From: Erodium maritimum
Taxonomy: Eukaryota; Streptophyta; Magnoliopsida; Geraniales; Geraniaceae
Direction of reading: 5' to 3'
Length of the DNA: 64,000 bases
Assembly: GCA_963921825.1 (NCBI GenBank)
Contig: OY997588.1
Location: 10,740,001-10,804,000, forward strand
Position numbers and translations under genes: made by a program. The notes below the pieces were generated by a model. That model was given only the letters and a program-made list of their open reading frames with translations, was not told the DNA's origin and made no database searches. Of the stretch, positions 24,512 to 35,437 are shown piece by piece. Within the stretch, counting starts at the first letter, position 1. Each line of letters starts with the position of its first letter.

Positions 24512-25913
24512 TGTTTATGAACTTGGCTTAGAACAAATTTTCTATCTTGATTGGTATAGTTGAGGAGATTACCTTTTATTTCCTATCTTGGTCCTAGTCA
24601 GTGTCATTATCCCTTGGATTAGGATGAATTTGATCCCGAGCTATAAACTGTTGAGCTATGAGAATTTCTAGGTTCTAGAATAGGGTTCGTACAGCAGGAG
24701 AGATCTTCAAAGGCTTATATTGCTACGTCTTATTTTAAGGATAAAAACTTAATGAGATGGGGGTGCATCTATCTTGTCTAACTGCTTGTTTAAAATTCAT
24801 GTGATGATTATGGGAACTACTTAGGCTGCATTATCTGATTTGTCATCCCATTTCCCCTAACACAATTTTTTTTTTGGTTTCTTTGCTTCATTGTCCATTT
24901 ATAAACTTTATGGAGGATTTCTTTTCATACATTGCTTACTGTATTGTCATGTTTAATCTATTACAGCACCAATAGATTCTCTATAACAGGGGTGCTGGTT
25001 ATGTAGCTATTCTATTTATGGATCAACACTTTTTGTAGCTACTAGAAACTGTGAGAACATTTCATATTTCACCTGCTTAGCACAGTCATTCTTTCCATTT
25101 AAGTCCACCTTACAAAGTTACAATGCATGTCTGAATAATTGATGCATATTTTTTCCTTTCTTATAGCATCCTCAATTTTTTTATATCGTCCAATTATAAA
25201 AGATTAGATTATATGGGGTGTTTTCGGATAGCAAGCCTGAAATATGAGATATCAACTGTTCATTGTTTCTTCTTAAACTTTGAGATGATCATTTATTCGT
25301 AATGTTGTTTTTAGGCTCCATCAATGAGATCAAATATTGCATGTGTCTTTTTTAAGAACCGTAAATTCATGTGTGGGTAGAGAGTATGCCACTAATTGTG
25401 GGATTAGGTGAGTATTTATTTTAATAAACAAAACATTCTACTTTGCCAAGTATCTTTTAGGTTATGCTGATCATTTGGTCTCCCTGTTTTCTAACTCTCT
25501 CTCTATTTTATTGGGTCCAAACCGGCACAATTTTTTGTTGAAATTTCCTGTTCTGGTTCCGTGTGTACTGATATTTGTTTGCTATCATGGATATGATTTG
25601 AGTTTCCAACTGCAATCTAATCACTGGTTTGTCCTTTGGTCAGTGTTATTTCTTGATGTAGTTTTATTTTGTAATATAGTGTTACATTATTAGTGGGTAA
25701 CAATCTACTCATCTTGGAGATGGGTCATAGTATCATTAGCTTCTTTATGGTTATACAAACCCACTGTACTATGTGATATCAATCGTGAAATTTAAATCGT
25801 ATGATGATAGTGTGAATTAAACTTATGGTCGACAACAGCATTGTAATTACCACAAAAAAAGTCATGCAAAATCTAGCTCTACATATTCACATGATTGGGT
25901 GATATTTAGTTTT

Positions 25914-26316
25914 GGGATAATTGTCAAAACATGCACTTATGTTTTGTCCACAAACGAAATAGTGCACAATGTTTCGTCCACGTCGTCTGGCTACCCTTAT
26001 GAATCGTCCACGCACTTCCGTCAGTAAAATTAACAGAATATTCGAATCTGTAGCCTCACGTGCTATCATGTGCTTGTGTAAATTTTTTTGGGATGAAATT
26101 GCCCTAACAATCCTCAGCCACTCATTTTTTTGGACGAAATTCTTATTTTTGAATTTCAAACCAAAAGGGCAAAATTGTCAATTCAAGTTCTGCTGTTACA
26201 CTTTTCTAACAGAAGTGCGTGGACGATTCATAAAGGTAGCCAGACGACGTGGACAAAACATTGTGCACTATTTTGTTTGTGGACGAAACATAAGTGCATG
26301 TTTTGACAATTATCCC
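25914..26316. mobile_element. Mutator-type MITE (403 bp) with 9-bp target-site duplication
   Basis: Terminal inverted repeats of about 130 bp start GGGATAATTGTCAAAACATG on both strands and include the palindromic 'gtccacgtcgtctggcta' block. The exact 9-bp direct repeat TTTAGTTTT flanks it at 25905-25913 and 26317-26325. There is no intact coding sequence. It sits in an intron of the IDM-like gene, and the transcript through it would fold into a long hairpin. Confidence 0.9.
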
Positions 26317-26391
26317 TTTAGTTTTTGAAGGAATGCAATGTACGCCCTTCTATCTGATGCTTTTTTCATTCATTTGGTTTATCAATTATCA

Positions 26392-26426
26392 CCCCCCACC
26401 CCCCCCCCCCCCCCCCCCCCCCCCCC
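26392..26426. repeat. Poly(C) tract, 28 uninterrupted Cs
   Basis: CCCCCCA followed by 28 Cs, inside an intron of the IDM-like gene. Length in the assembly may be unreliable. Such a tract can form G-quadruplex (on the minus strand) or i-motif structures. Confidence 0.95.
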
Positions 26427-26825
26427 ATCTTAATCTACCAGCTCTATACAGTCTCCAACTCGCTTAACTTGTTATTCAAATTCATCATGCTGCACAAGTA
26501 GCCATATTATTCATAGTAATACTAATAATCCTAAGTAGAAAGTTTTGGCAAAGAGGATACTATCTGGACAAAAAAAAATCAAAGTTATATTTTGGGAACA
26601 TTTTAGGCATTGATCAAATTAGTGCTACTGTATTTTGATGGATCATACTCAGAAACCTATCAGTTTTAGAATAGACCACTACTCATCAGGTTCGGTGAAA
26701 ACAAATAGCTGGTTAGTTCTGTTGGTTCGATGTCAATTTCTGCAAGTTTGCTAGTAACTCTTTGGCACCATTTCATACTGATTGTAGCGTATCATATGAA
26801 CAAAATGTGATGGATTGTTAGGTTC

Positions 26826-27941
26826 ATGAACTTCTCTGGAAAACCCGGTCAAAGTGAGAATGCATCAGATCCCAAAAATCCTCAGCCACAGGTGTTTGCT
26901 GTGGCCCCTTTGAACAGTGCACCATATGTTGGTCCGCCTATGACTCAGGGCCATGCTGCTTCGGTGCCAACCAGAAAGGACACCGAAGGTGCTGACAAAG
27001 TTGGCCCAGCAATGATATACATGCCTTGTCACTCAACTCCAACAGAGTGGGATGCTCTTGTAGCTGCCACTCAAAGTGGGATTGCACTTACTGGTAGTGC
27101 AGCTCTAGGAAAGGTTGGACCCGCTATTGGTCTAATAGACATTGGTGAATGTGAGGATTCATACCTCTTTCGTGTCTCTCTTCCAGGGGTGGCGGGAGAA
27201 AGTAAGCTTCATTTGCTCCGAATGCACATTTATTTTAGGGTTAATTGCATATAGTTGTTGCTACTATATATCTTTTGCACGTAACTATCCTCAACTTTAA
27301 AACGTTATATACAGCTACCTAAACTTTCAAAAAATTTGCTGACAACTCTTTTTCGCCAAAAATGATAACCCTAATCTCAAAAAAATACCATTTTCATTTT
27401 ATAATAATTTTATCTTTCAAGGAGTCCTTTTACATCTACTTAACCATATTCTACATCTAAGCAAAAAAATGTTTGGTATGAAGTCTTTTTTGAGATTAGG
27501 GTCAAGGGCCTTTTCGTCATTTTCTGAGAAAGTTTAGGCACCGGGATGTAAAATTTTATAGTTGAGTATAGTTATGTGCAGAAACCGTATAGTACACAAT
27601 AGCTATATGCAATGAACCCTTCAGTTTATAAACTCTGTATGTCATATTAGAATCAAATTGGATTTTGTTATTTGATTTGGTTGGGCATGATTTTCATATG
27701 TGCAGAGGATTTCAGCTGTGAAGTAGAGCCTGATGGAAAAATTGTAGTAAAAGGAATAACCATGACTGGGGAGAAAATCGTATGCAAGAACTCGCTGATC
27801 TTTGATATGCAGACCCAAAATCTGTGCCCACCAGGACACTTCTCTATCACATTTTACTTACCAGGTGCTGTTGATCACCAACAGTATTCGGGCTATTTTG
27901 GCATTGACGGGATCCTTGAAGGAATTGTTAAGAAGCCATAA
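26826..27941 (+). CDS. Alpha-crystallin-domain protein, IDM2/IDM3-like
   Basis: Two coding exons, 26826-27201 and 27706-27941, joined in phase 1 (GAA A|AG GAT), give 203 residues. The N-terminal 60 residues are polar and proline-rich. The segment [12 protein letters not shown] (about 59-70) is followed by [19 protein letters not shown] (84-102). An alpha-crystallin (HSP20-like) beta-sandwich domain then runs to the C-terminus, with RVSLPGVAG (116-124), [13 protein letters not shown] just after the junction and [15 protein letters not shown] near the end. The 'ALTGSA.GKVGP..GL.DI' segment is typical of the plant INCREASED DNA METHYLATION 2/3 family. Known role in Arabidopsis: IDM2 and IDM3 bind IDM1 and MBD7 to protect genes from silencing by supporting ROS1 demethylation. 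It is not a heat-shock chaperone by sequence. Whether it is IDM2 or IDM3 is not resolved. A 382-bp MITE-like sequence fills most of the intron between the two exons. Confidence 0.85.
27238..27619. mobile_element. Degraded MITE in the last intron of the IDM-like gene (382 bp)
   Basis: The left end GGGTTAATTGCATATAG and the right end, inverted, GGGTTCATTGCATATAG pair. Inner blocks also pair ('aaccctaatctcaaaaaa' near 27370 with 'ttttttgagattagggt' near 27485). The flanks TTTATTTTA (27229-27237) and TTCAGTTTA (27620-27628) match at 7 of 9 positions, consistent with an old Mutator-type 9-bp duplication. Confidence 0.7.
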
Positions 27942-28473
27942 CTCTTTTGACATATGAATAGCATAGAACTAGACCGGATGGTGTTACTTGCATTCTAGAT
28001 CACTTATTTTGTTTAGGATGGAAGATGAGACTCAGGAGAAATGTGGTGCATATGTTTTGAAGATACAGTTGTTGTAGCTCTGAATTGACTCAAGATAGCA
28101 ACATGTGTAACATGTTTTTTGTGATCGGATTTAAGACTCTTGTCAAGTCTTTGAGACATTTTTGTTCAATCCTGCCATATTTTCATACATTCTGTTAACA
28201 AACTTCAGTAATGTGTTAACCATTTGATCAAACAGCTTGTATAGCAGCAAATAACATGTATCATTTCAGTTTATCAAGTTTGCATTTTGCTACTGAATCC
28301 TTAGATTGTGAGTTCATAGTAGTTAGTTTTATTAAATTCCACAGGTTTCATCTTCATTTGGTTACACCATTCGAAGCTTAAATGAACAAGAAGAGAGTAT
28401 TGAACAAATCATCTTTCATTGATTTCAGATTTGGAAACACAAAATTGTGAATTTTTCTTCAATGGATTATTTT

Positions 28474-29142
28474 CTATAGTGATCTTCTTCTTCTCCCAGT
28501 GCATTGTCTTGCTCTAACTATCTCCATTACTGGAGAACAACTCCTAACCCTCTCAACCCATTTTTGCCTGTACTCCTTCCTCATCCCCAAAATCCCAAAA
28601 GAGCACAATCCCAGAGTACAAATCATGACCCATCTGCTCCAATTCTTCAGCAAAAGAAACCCAATTACAGAAACCCCCCAGACCTCCGGTCCATTTCCAA
28701 ACAGCAACAAACCCAAACCAAAAGCCACCAGAAGCACAAAATACACTAACCCTAGTTTCTTCTTTCCTCTTCTTCTCCAGCCATCAAATCCCCCACCAAA
28801 TCGGTTCCAAAACCCCGAGCCCCCACCGCCGGATCCATTGCCGCCGCAGAGCACTGAGATTACCAAGTCCACCGGCGGAGGAAAGATCTTCGAATTCGCA
28901 GCGACGATAGACACCAATTCGAGTACCCATTTGTTTCTTGTTCGAAACCCAGATCGCCTTTTTCTCTTTCCTGCGCACACAATCGAGCTCCGGGTCTGAA
29001 TTTCGCAAGACCGCGAAATAGGAGATTGGGGTGCGGAAGTGGCAGTCCGGCGCAGAGAAGCGTTCGTGTGAAGTATCGCATTGCAGAGAAGAGAGCAATG
29101 AGAGAAGAGAGGAGGCTGGTGGCAGTGGAAGGTTATCTGCAT
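28474..29142 (-). CDS. Putative plastid- or membrane-located protein, unknown function
   Basis: A single-exon reading frame of 222 residues. Residues 1-70 are rich in Ser, Thr, Arg and hydroxylated residues with no acidic cluster, resembling a transit peptide. Then comes a conserved-looking segment KWVLELVSIVAANSKIFPPP (71-90), a Gly-rich stretch GGGGSGFWNRFGGGFDGWRR (105-124) and three hydrophobic segments (about 130-148, 154-166 and 170-187). The C-terminus is Arg-rich. I do not recognise a named domain; similar single-exon membrane proteins of unknown function occur in other dicots as far as I recall, but this is not certain. It is convergent with the IDM-like gene, 532 bp from its stop codon. 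Its start lies 218 bp from a large Mutator-like element (29369), which would occupy its promoter region. It could be non-coding; the long open frame with plausible protein features is the only support. Confidence 0.6.
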   Translation of the reverse strand: MQITFHCHQPPLFSHCSLLCNAILHTNASLRRTATSAPQSPISRSCEIQTRSSIVCAGKRKRRSGFRTRNKWVLELVSIVAANSKIFPPPVDLVISVLCGGNGSGGGGSGFWNRFGGGFDGWRRRGKKKLGLVYFVLLVAFGLGLLLFGNGPEVWGVSVIGFLLLKNWSRWVMICTLGLCSFGILGMRKEYRQKWVERVRSCSPVMEIVRARQCTGRRRRSL

Positions 29143-29745
29143 CGTCTCTCTCGACTACACTGGCACTGAGAAAGAGAAGCACAGCAGCCGCAGAAGTAGC
29201 CGTTACAAATGAGTCGTACTCGGCACTAGGAGGACTGATATGGTTTGGTATGCAAGAGGTGAAGTTTGAGTGTAACTAGACCTTTCTTTCTGTAAATTAG
29301 TTTTTCAAGTTTCAACACTATTGTGGTTATCTCGCTGTTGCATCTAGTTCGAAGTTTCAATCCTATTAGGGAAAAATTTCATTTTACAACCATGTCAAAC
29401 ATTTAACTTCAGTTTGATACCCTGATATAAATTTTTATCAGTTTCATACCCAAACCAAACATTTGATTTCACTTTCATACCCAACCGTGTAAAATGTCCA
29501 AAATACCCCTAACTATTACTCAAATTTTCATCTCATGCCATTGGCTCAGAATTTGAAAATAAATGAAATGACAATAATACCCTTCATTGTTTAGGGTGTT
29601 AAACTGAAAATTTCAATAATTTTAAAACAAAATCAGTTTTTTTTTATGAATTCAATTTTTATTTTCAAAAATAAGATTTTAATTTTAAAAATACATAAAA
29701 TCATTTTTTTTTATTAAAAACAGTTTTATTTTTTAAAAAAATTAA

Positions 29746-31695
29746 GGGAAAATTTCATTTTACCACCTGACAAACATTTAATTTCACTTTAATACCCTGG
29801 CATAAATTTTTTGCACTTTCATACCTAAACCAAACATTTAATTTCACTTTACTACCCAGCAGTTAACTTTCTGTTAGTTTGGATGGAAAAAGGTAAAAAG
29901 ACCATAATACCCCTAACTGTTACTCAAATTTTCAAACTCATGCCATTGGTTCAGAATTTGAAAATAAGAGAAATGACAATAATACCCTTCATTGTTTAGG
30001 ATGTTAAAATGAAATTTTCACTATTTTTAAAATAAAATCAGTTTTTTTTACAAATTCAGTTTTTATTTATGAAAATTATTTTTATCTTTAAAAAATCATA
30101 TTTTAATTTAAAAAATACATAAAAAATCATTTTTATTTTTAAAAATTATGTTTTATTTTTATAAATTCATTTTTTTATTTTTGAAAATTTTTTATTTTTA
30201 AAAATTCAGTTTAATTTTATAAAAAAACAGTTTTATTATTTTTAAAATAGTATATTATTTTAAAAAATAAGTTTTTTTATCTTCAAACAAATTCTTTTAT
30301 TTTTATTATTTTAATATATTATTATAATATTTTGTTTAACTGCATTAAAACAAGATTAAAAGCATTTTTTCAAACCTAATTTCTATCTTCTTCCCACAGA
30401 TCTAGTTTCTTCTCCGCCCCTCCCTTGTACCACCATCTCCGAGCTTCCACCGTCTCTGCTTGAAATCACCCTGAGGAACAACAAATTGCAAGGAACAATC
30501 CCAGATGGATTTAGAAATCTGAGCTTTTTGCTAGTGCTCGACCTCGCCAACAACCAGCTTAGCGGCTCTGTCCTTGCGTCTCTCTTCGAGTACCCGTCTA
30601 TGCAACAACTCACTCTCTCAGTCAAACGATTCTCATCCATACAAATCCCCAGTTTTCGGGCCATCCAGACTGAGCTCTTCGCGGTCGATTTGAGCAACAA
30701 TCAGATCCAAGGTCTGCTGTCGGCGTTCCTAGCTCAAGCTTGCAGATACATTGAGCGAGGGGTTCATTTTAGATGGGGTATTTGTAAACAGAAATTGTGA
30801 GTTTTTTCTCCAATCCATGACCTAAGCTCAAAATCAATCCTTTAATGGCGATGGTCAGTTGCAGCAGGTGATTTAAAGTGGGTATGTGAAAATCGATATG
30901 GGTATTGATTTTTTCAGTTCTAAGAACAACCCATCATAGTTGGAACAGAGGTGAGAGAGTAGGGTGGGTTGTTGATTTTTTCAGATTCGATTTTTGTGTG
31001 CGGTTGATAAAAAAGCAGCATTATGAGTGGTATAGATCCATGAGTTAGGGTTGTTGATTTTGGAGAGATGTATGGGGTATTTTGGAGAGGATGGAAGAGA
31101 AATAAATTGATTGGGATGGGAAGAACATGAACTGAAATAGATTGGGTTTGTGATGGAATTGGGGAAGAACATGGCTCTGATGGAAAATAAAAATGATTTT
31201 TTGAAATGGGATAAAAAAAATTTGGGTTAAAAAATGAAAGACTGAAAATAAAAAATAAAAACTAATTAAATACATAAAAAATGATTTTTATGTATTTTAT
31301 AAAAAAAATCTGATTTTTATGTATTTTTTAAATTAAATTATGATTTTTTGAAAATAAAAATAATTTTCATAAATAAAAACTGAATTTGAAAAAAAAAACT
31401 GATTTTATTTTTAAAATAGTGAAAATTTCATTTTAACACCCTAAACAATGAAGGGTATTATTGTCATTTCTCTTATTTTCAAATTCTGAACCAATGGCAT
31501 GAGTTTCAAAATTTGAGTAATAGTTAGGAGTATTATGGTCTTTTTATCTTTTTCCATCCAAACTAACAGAAAGTTAACTACCGGGTAGTAAAGTGAAATT
31601 AAATGTTTGGTTTAGGTATGAAAGTGCAAAAAATTTATGTCAGGGTATTAAAGTGAAATTAAATGTTTGTTAGGGTGGTAAAATGAAATTTTCCC
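29746..31695. mobile_element. Inner Mutator-like element (Pack-MULE) carrying an LRR gene fragment
   Basis: The ends are GGGAAAATTTCATTTTACCA on each strand, with inverted arms of about 350-600 bp. The exact 9-bp duplication AAAAATTAA at 29737-29745 and 31696-31704 shows that it inserted into the outer element, which has similar ends and so belongs to the same family. Between the arms lies about 0.8 kb of gene-like sequence (30399 to about 31150) with a leucine-rich-repeat coding segment. Capture of a host gene fragment between Mutator inverted repeats defines a Pack-MULE. Confidence 0.9.
30399..30800 (+). pseudogene. Captured leucine-rich-repeat gene fragment
   Basis: In one open frame up to about 30798 the translation shows plant-type LRRs: LPPSLLEITLRNNKLQGTIP, then LLVLDLANNQLSG, then LQQL-like SMQQLTLSVKRF and LFAVDLSNNQIQG, about four repeats with the LxxLxLxxNxLxGxIP pattern. 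It begins right after a pyrimidine tract and CAG (30387-30400), which looks like a splice acceptor. It lacks a signal peptide, capping cysteine pairs, a transmembrane segment and a kinase domain, so it is a fragment of an LRR receptor-like protein. The donor gene is not in this window. Confidence 0.75.
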
Positions 31696-31729
31696 AAAAA
31701 TTAATTTTATTTATATTAACAAAAAAAAA

Positions 31730-32041
31730 TCTGGAGCTCGCGACTTCGTCCTCTCCGACGTGGTCTCCGGCCAGCCCTCCTCCGTCGGCGTCGTCCCCGG
31801 CCACCCTCACCTCCGCCTCCTCCTCCTGCGTCGTCCCTCTTCCCTCCTCCCTCAAGCAACGCCGGCGTGGTTCAGATCTGAACCAAATCAGCAATTTGGT
31901 CGACATCGGCTATGCTTGAGGGAGGAGGGATGAGGGACGACGCCGGAGGAGGAGGCGGAGGTGGGGGTGGCCGGGGACGACGCCGACGGAGGAGGGGTGG
32001 CCGGAGACCACGCCGGAGAGGACGAAGTCGCGAGCTCCAGA
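31730..32041. repeat. GC-rich near-perfect inverted repeat (128-bp arms, ~56-bp loop)
   Basis: The arm 31730-31857 starts at CTGGAGCTCGCGACTTCGTC, and its inverse at 31914-32041 differs at only a handful of positions. The arms are very GC-rich in contrast to the AT-rich element around them, and look like captured gene sequence. The translation is Ser/Pro-rich one way and Gly/Arg-rich the other. It lies at the centre of the outer Mutator-like element. Transcribed RNA would form a long hairpin. Confidence 0.9.
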
Positions 32042-32540
32042 TTTTTTTTAATATAAATAAAATTAATTTTTTAAAAAATAAAACTGTTTTTAATAAAAAA
32101 AAAATGATTTTTATAAAAAAATGATTTTTATAAAAAAAATGATTTTATGTATTTTTAAAATTAAAATCTGATTTTTTGAAAATAAAAATTGAATTTATAA
32201 AAAAAACTTATTTTGTTTTAAAATTATTGAAATTTTCAGTTTAACACTCTAAACAATGAAGGGTATTATTGTCATTTCACTTATTTTCAAATTCTGAGCC
32301 AATGGCATGAGATGAAAATTTGAGTAATAGTTAGGGGTATTTTGGACATTTTACCCGGTTGGGTATGAAAGTGAAATTAAATGTTTGGTTTGGGTATGAA
32401 ACTGATAAAAATTTATGCCAAGGTATCAAACTGAAGTTAAATGTTTGACAGTGTGGTAAAATAAAATTTTCCCATCCTATTAATAGAGATTGTCCTAGCC
32501 ATTTAACAAAGATAGAGATATGATAAGTTTGTTTCCTTTT

Positions 32541-33489
32541 TTTTATCAGTAAATAGACATTTATTGATTCTTGCCTTCCAAACAAAGAACAAGGGAAAAG
32601 GGGAGCCCCTCCGGGTACAAACACATGCATTCATATCAAAGGAACCCAAAACCAAAACTAGAATAACAGATCTGAAATCCATATTTTATATATTTGAAGA
32701 ACCAGAAGACATTGCAGCTAAAGAATAAATGGTCTAGCAACTTAAATTAGACTACCATTAAGAACATGCAAAACTAAAATGAAAGCAAACACAGACAACA
32801 AGACCAAAGAAACGAGGTTTGGAAACCCAAATTTTATAACCTTTAAGGTGTACTCATTGACCTTACCGATCCAACAAGTAAAAGATCAAACCTTAACTAA
32901 ACTAACCCAAAGCCTCTGCACCTCGGAAGCCACCACCACCAGTCATTATTTTGGAAACCCCAAACTTCTCATCATCTGTACCAGAAGAGATCCAAGCAGG
33001 ACCAAAGAGCACAACTACGACCAACACCAAATCGTATGTCCCCGACCACTATCGATCAGGGAGAGAGGGTACCAGACGAGAAGGGGAAGAAATACTCGTC
33101 AAGAAAATAACCCCAACGAGCGGCCTTCACACTATTCTCCGAGTATCGCGAGGCCAACACCACCAGAAAGAGAAAAATGGAAACTATTACAAAAAGAGGA
33201 ACCGGGAAATCAATTAAAGACCATATCTCACCATGCAAAGAGCAACCACGGCAAGGACGAGATCCATGGACCAAAACCTCCAGATCAAAGAGGAAAAACA
33301 CTAAGCACTGCTTGGTTACCGCAAGATACCCCTCTGGAGCCAACACCCACATTAATCCAAACGAAGACTTTGTTCTCGAGCCTCCCAGATCTCGACCGGC
33401 AAAGGGAGGAGAGGTTGATCAAGACCAAAACAAGGTGTAACCCAGGTAGAGGTGTAAGGAGACGCAATAATGGAGGAGGCCGAGAGGGC
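32541..33489 (-). mobile_element. Probable non-LTR retroelement 3' part, minus strand, interrupted by LTR E
   Basis: The T-run plus ATCAGTAAATAGAC at about 32537-32560 is, on the minus strand, ...CTGATAAAAAAAA. That is the same kind of tail as the LINE ending at 53138 on the plus strand. The body has no recognisable protein domain in any frame. The solo LTR at 33495 inserted into it with a GGGAG duplication, and the sequence resumes at 36456. Confidence 0.5.
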
Positions 33490-35289
33490 GGGAGTGTAAT
33501 AACCACTTCTGGTCAACGTCAGTCAAACCTGCGAAAAACAGGAAAATTTAAAAATTTTAAGACAGACACTTAACTTAACTTAAATTGACCCCGAGGGTCA
33601 TGCCGGACTTAAGTTGACCCCGTTATCGACTAAAATGAGTTACGGGGGATTCAGGGCAACTTTCTGGTCATTTTGGGAAAGATTGATTTTTCGCTGGAAA
33701 AGTCACCCGAGCGACGTTTTGGTCCATTCGAGGACCGTTTTGGACCCGAAAAGCTTAGCCGTCGTCGTAGCGGTCTTAGTTGGGCCGTTTCCTTAAAGCC
33801 CGTCCAGTTTAATTTTTTTTTGGGGAAAAGTGCCCGTTCGGGGCCCGAAACGTCCGTTTTTCGCGAATCTGATTGGAAAATATCAACTAGATATTTTTCA
33901 AAAGGTTTGGGACCCACCTTGACACTTGTCAATTATATGGTGGTGTAGTTTTTGGAGGGAAAAGGTGTGGTTGGGAAGTGTTGGCCGAAACACATGGTAA
34001 AAGGGGGGAAGTTGGAGTTAGTTGTTTTTGTTTTAAAAATTAGAAAGAGGAAGAGATGTTTTAGAGAGAGAAGGGGAAGAAGAAGAAGAGAGAAGAAGAA
34101 AGGTGGAGCTAGGGTTTGTGATCGAGCCCTTGGATCGTCTTGAAGCAAAGATCAATCCCGTTCCCCTCATTCTCCTCTACGGTAATACCCGAACCGATTC
34201 TCGTTTCGATTATTTTCAAGAGCTAGGGTTTGGTTATAAATTTTGGTTTAGTGTTGTGTAGAGATTAGAGAGGTGTTGGAGACGTTTTAGAGGTGTTTGG
34301 GAGAGAAATTTCACGTTTTCCGGTGACCGGAGGCTCGGGAGGAGCTCCGGCCACCGTGGGTGGTGGCCGGCCGGCCATGTGGTGGCTGGCCGGAGGTGGC
34401 AGCAGCCACCACTTGGTGGCCGAGCCCCTCCCTCAAACCCTAGGGCACGGCCAAGCCCTTTGGGTGGGGCCCACGTGCTCGGTTGTTCGTGTTTTAATTA
34501 CTCGGGTAGTTTAAAACGTTCCCCGGACCATCTATCCCAAACCAAATCGAATTTTGGAATTAAATTGGAGAAGTTGTAATTAACGGGTTTTGGGAAACTT
34601 TAAACGTTAATTAATTGATTTAGAAGTCGGAATTCGATTCCGTCAAGTGCGTTGAGTTCCTTGATTTATTCTAAGACCGTAGAAAAGAAAACGGGGGCTT
34701 TTGGAGCCCCGGAAGGCAATTAACCAAAACCGGGCAGATTTGCCATGTCGGGCGAATCTGGCCCTTACGGGTCCTTTTTCGGCAATATCGAATAATTGGG
34801 AAGTTTGGGAGTGACCGACATTGTCGGGGTTACGTTTGGGCGTTAAGTATGTAAATTTTTGGTTTATTCGTACTAGTTTAAAAGTACTTTAAATTTGTGT
34901 TCTTTTAGATCGTGCTACGGACCGAGGCAAGGGGAAGCTCGGCGAGTGACTGAGTGTGCTTCGAGTGTTGTTGGAGCGCTTTTGGGATTGTATACGAGGT
35001 AGGGAAAAGTAGCCGGATCTCGGCCCTGATTAGAGAAAGTTAATAGTAGAATTGCATGTGACACCGGGGTGTCGTGGGTTGAGTAGATTTATTTAATTAT
35101 TAGAAAAGCATGATACGGGATTGTAGCGTTCAAGAGAAAAGCATGTGACACTTAGTAGTGTCGTAGGAACAGAGAACTTAGCGATAATTGAATTACTGGA
35201 GGCATATGACCATGCCCGGAGGTTGTTTGTGAAACTAGTGATTTTAGGACCGTTGGAGGCATCGAGTATGCCGGAGGTTGTCGTGCGTT

Positions 35290-35437
35290 TTATTTAATTG
35301 TTGAGTTTGGGTGGCCTTGAGAGCCCGTATTTAATTGTTGAGTTTGGGTGGCCTTGAGAGCCCGTATTTAATTGTTGAGTTTGGGTGGCCTTGAGAGCCC
35401 GTATTTAATTGTTGAGTCGGGGTGGCCATGAGAGCCG
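35290..35437 (+). repeat. Tandem repeat in LTR E: 37-bp unit, four copies
   Basis: The unit begins GTATTTAATTGTTGAGTTTG and ends 'ggtggccttgagagccc'. The first three copies are almost identical and the fourth has several changes. Weaker decayed units continue to about 35540. Confidence 0.9.

Larger units (their letters stand above)
29369..32473. mobile_element. Outer Mutator-like element (3.1 kb with nested insertion; about 1.15 kb itself)
   Basis: The ends begin GGGAAAAATTTCATTTTAC (left) and the inverse GGGAAAATTTTATTTTACCAC (right). Inverted similarity continues for several hundred bases, including the 'aataatacccttcattgt' block near 29575 and its inverse near 32255. An exact 9-bp duplication ATCCTATTA flanks it (29360-29368 and 32474-32482). 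Once the nested element at 29746-31695 is removed, it consists of the long AT-rich arms plus a GC-rich hairpin at 31730-32041. No transposase is seen, so it is non-autonomous. Confidence 0.92.

Noticed and set aside
32779..33573. Open frame of 264 codons on the plus strand
   Set aside because: Composition is Lys/Thr/Arg/Pro-rich and it crosses the junction with LTR E at 33495; it is not a gene.
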